A stretch of DNA of 64,000 nt from Candidatus Poribacteria bacterium. GTDB taxonomy: Bacteria > Poribacteria > WGA-4E > PCPOR2b. Shown piece by piece: positions 63,902 to 64,000 of this stretch (the stretch's first letter is position 1; every line of letters starts with the position of its first letter). The DNA is taken from the NCBI GenBank assembly GCA_022822785.1, contig JAJEAL010000091.1, positions 1 through 64,000 on the forward strand, given 5' to 3'. The notes below the pieces were generated by a model, which made no database searches, had not been told where the DNA came from, and was given only the letters and a program-made list of their open reading frames with translations. The position numbers were made by a program, and so were the translations under genes.

Positions 63902-64000
63902 GTAGGCTTTTGGCGGAACCGATCGTACCTCGGAGCTGCAAGAAAATCCTTGAGATATATACGCTCACCGTCGAGCTGATCGGACGCGTTCGCGCCAAGC
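63889..64000 (-). CDS. C-terminal end of an unidentified protein (partial)
   Basis: On the minus strand the frame from the right edge runs without stop for about 36 codons to a TAG at 63891-63889, encoding a segment with protein-like composition (SDQLDGERIYLKDFLAAPR). The last residues PTMVH and the stop come from the MITE-like end at 63879-63901, so the native C-terminus may have been replaced. The family is not recognised. Confidence 0.4.
   Translation of the reverse strand, partial: LGANASDQLDGERIYLKDFLAAPRYDRFRQKPTMVH

Overview
This window looks like a stretch of chromosome from a Gram-negative, uncultured bacterium. Lipobox lipoproteins, an OmpA-type protein and SecG indicate two membranes. 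Repeated families of Gfo/Idh/MocA oxidoreductases (four), phytanoyl-CoA dioxygenase-like enzymes (two), creatininase-like amidohydrolases (two), a LarA-type racemase, an Ldh-type dehydrogenase and many short palindromic repeats resemble what is known of Candidatus Poribacteria and relatives. That placement is inference from gene content; no rRNA is present to confirm it.

Layout. 1-4.4 kb: minus-strand central metabolism and secretion genes (gap, tpiA, secG, a small membrane protein, tgt). 4.5-8 kb: larA and minC, minD, minE on the plus strand. 8-13.5 kb: minus-strand housekeeping genes (HAD phosphatase, YkgJ-like protein, M23 peptidase, rdgB, rph, alr). 13.5-16.4 kb: an orphan CUT1-type ABC ATPase, a DUF2156-like protein and thiamine pyrophosphokinase. 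16.4-23 kb: alternating oxidoreductase, GNAT, PhyH, DapA-like and argC genes. 23-31.6 kb: a long plus-strand run (aminotransferase, creatininase, SEC-C-tagged methionine aminopeptidase, tautomerase, then a Gfo/Idh-PhyH-MDR-SDR cluster). 31.7-41.5 kb: minus-strand HEAT protein, cysteine desulfurase, thrS, a Gly-Cys-Val tRNA operon, two DUF4398-like envelope proteins, aldo/keto reductase, creatininase and Ldh. 41.7-51.5 kb: plus-strand phosphodiesterase, a UvrD helicase with an internal DEDDh exonuclease, a VOC protein and ABC transporter genes. 51.7-56.5 kb: ankyrin protein, nucleotidyltransferase, pspA, oxidoreductase and small envelope proteins. 56.6-64 kb: a single-chain MmeI-like restriction-modification enzyme, groESL, an oxidoreductase and rpsU.

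The most striking regulatory signals are two close matches to the sigma-54 -24/-12 consensus. One lies before groES and has a large inverted repeat 57-105 bp further upstream, where an enhancer-binding protein would be expected. The other lies before pspA. Together they suggest that protein-folding and envelope-stress functions are sigma-54 controlled here. The window also carries at least two families of short terminal-inverted-repeat elements (MITE-like), one apparently flanked by TA, plus several dispersed stem-loops. One MITE-like end supplies the stop codon of a gene running off the right edge, and another element lies directly against the start of the restriction enzyme gene.

Most annotation rests on recognising protein motifs by eye. 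No database search, structure prediction or alignment was run.
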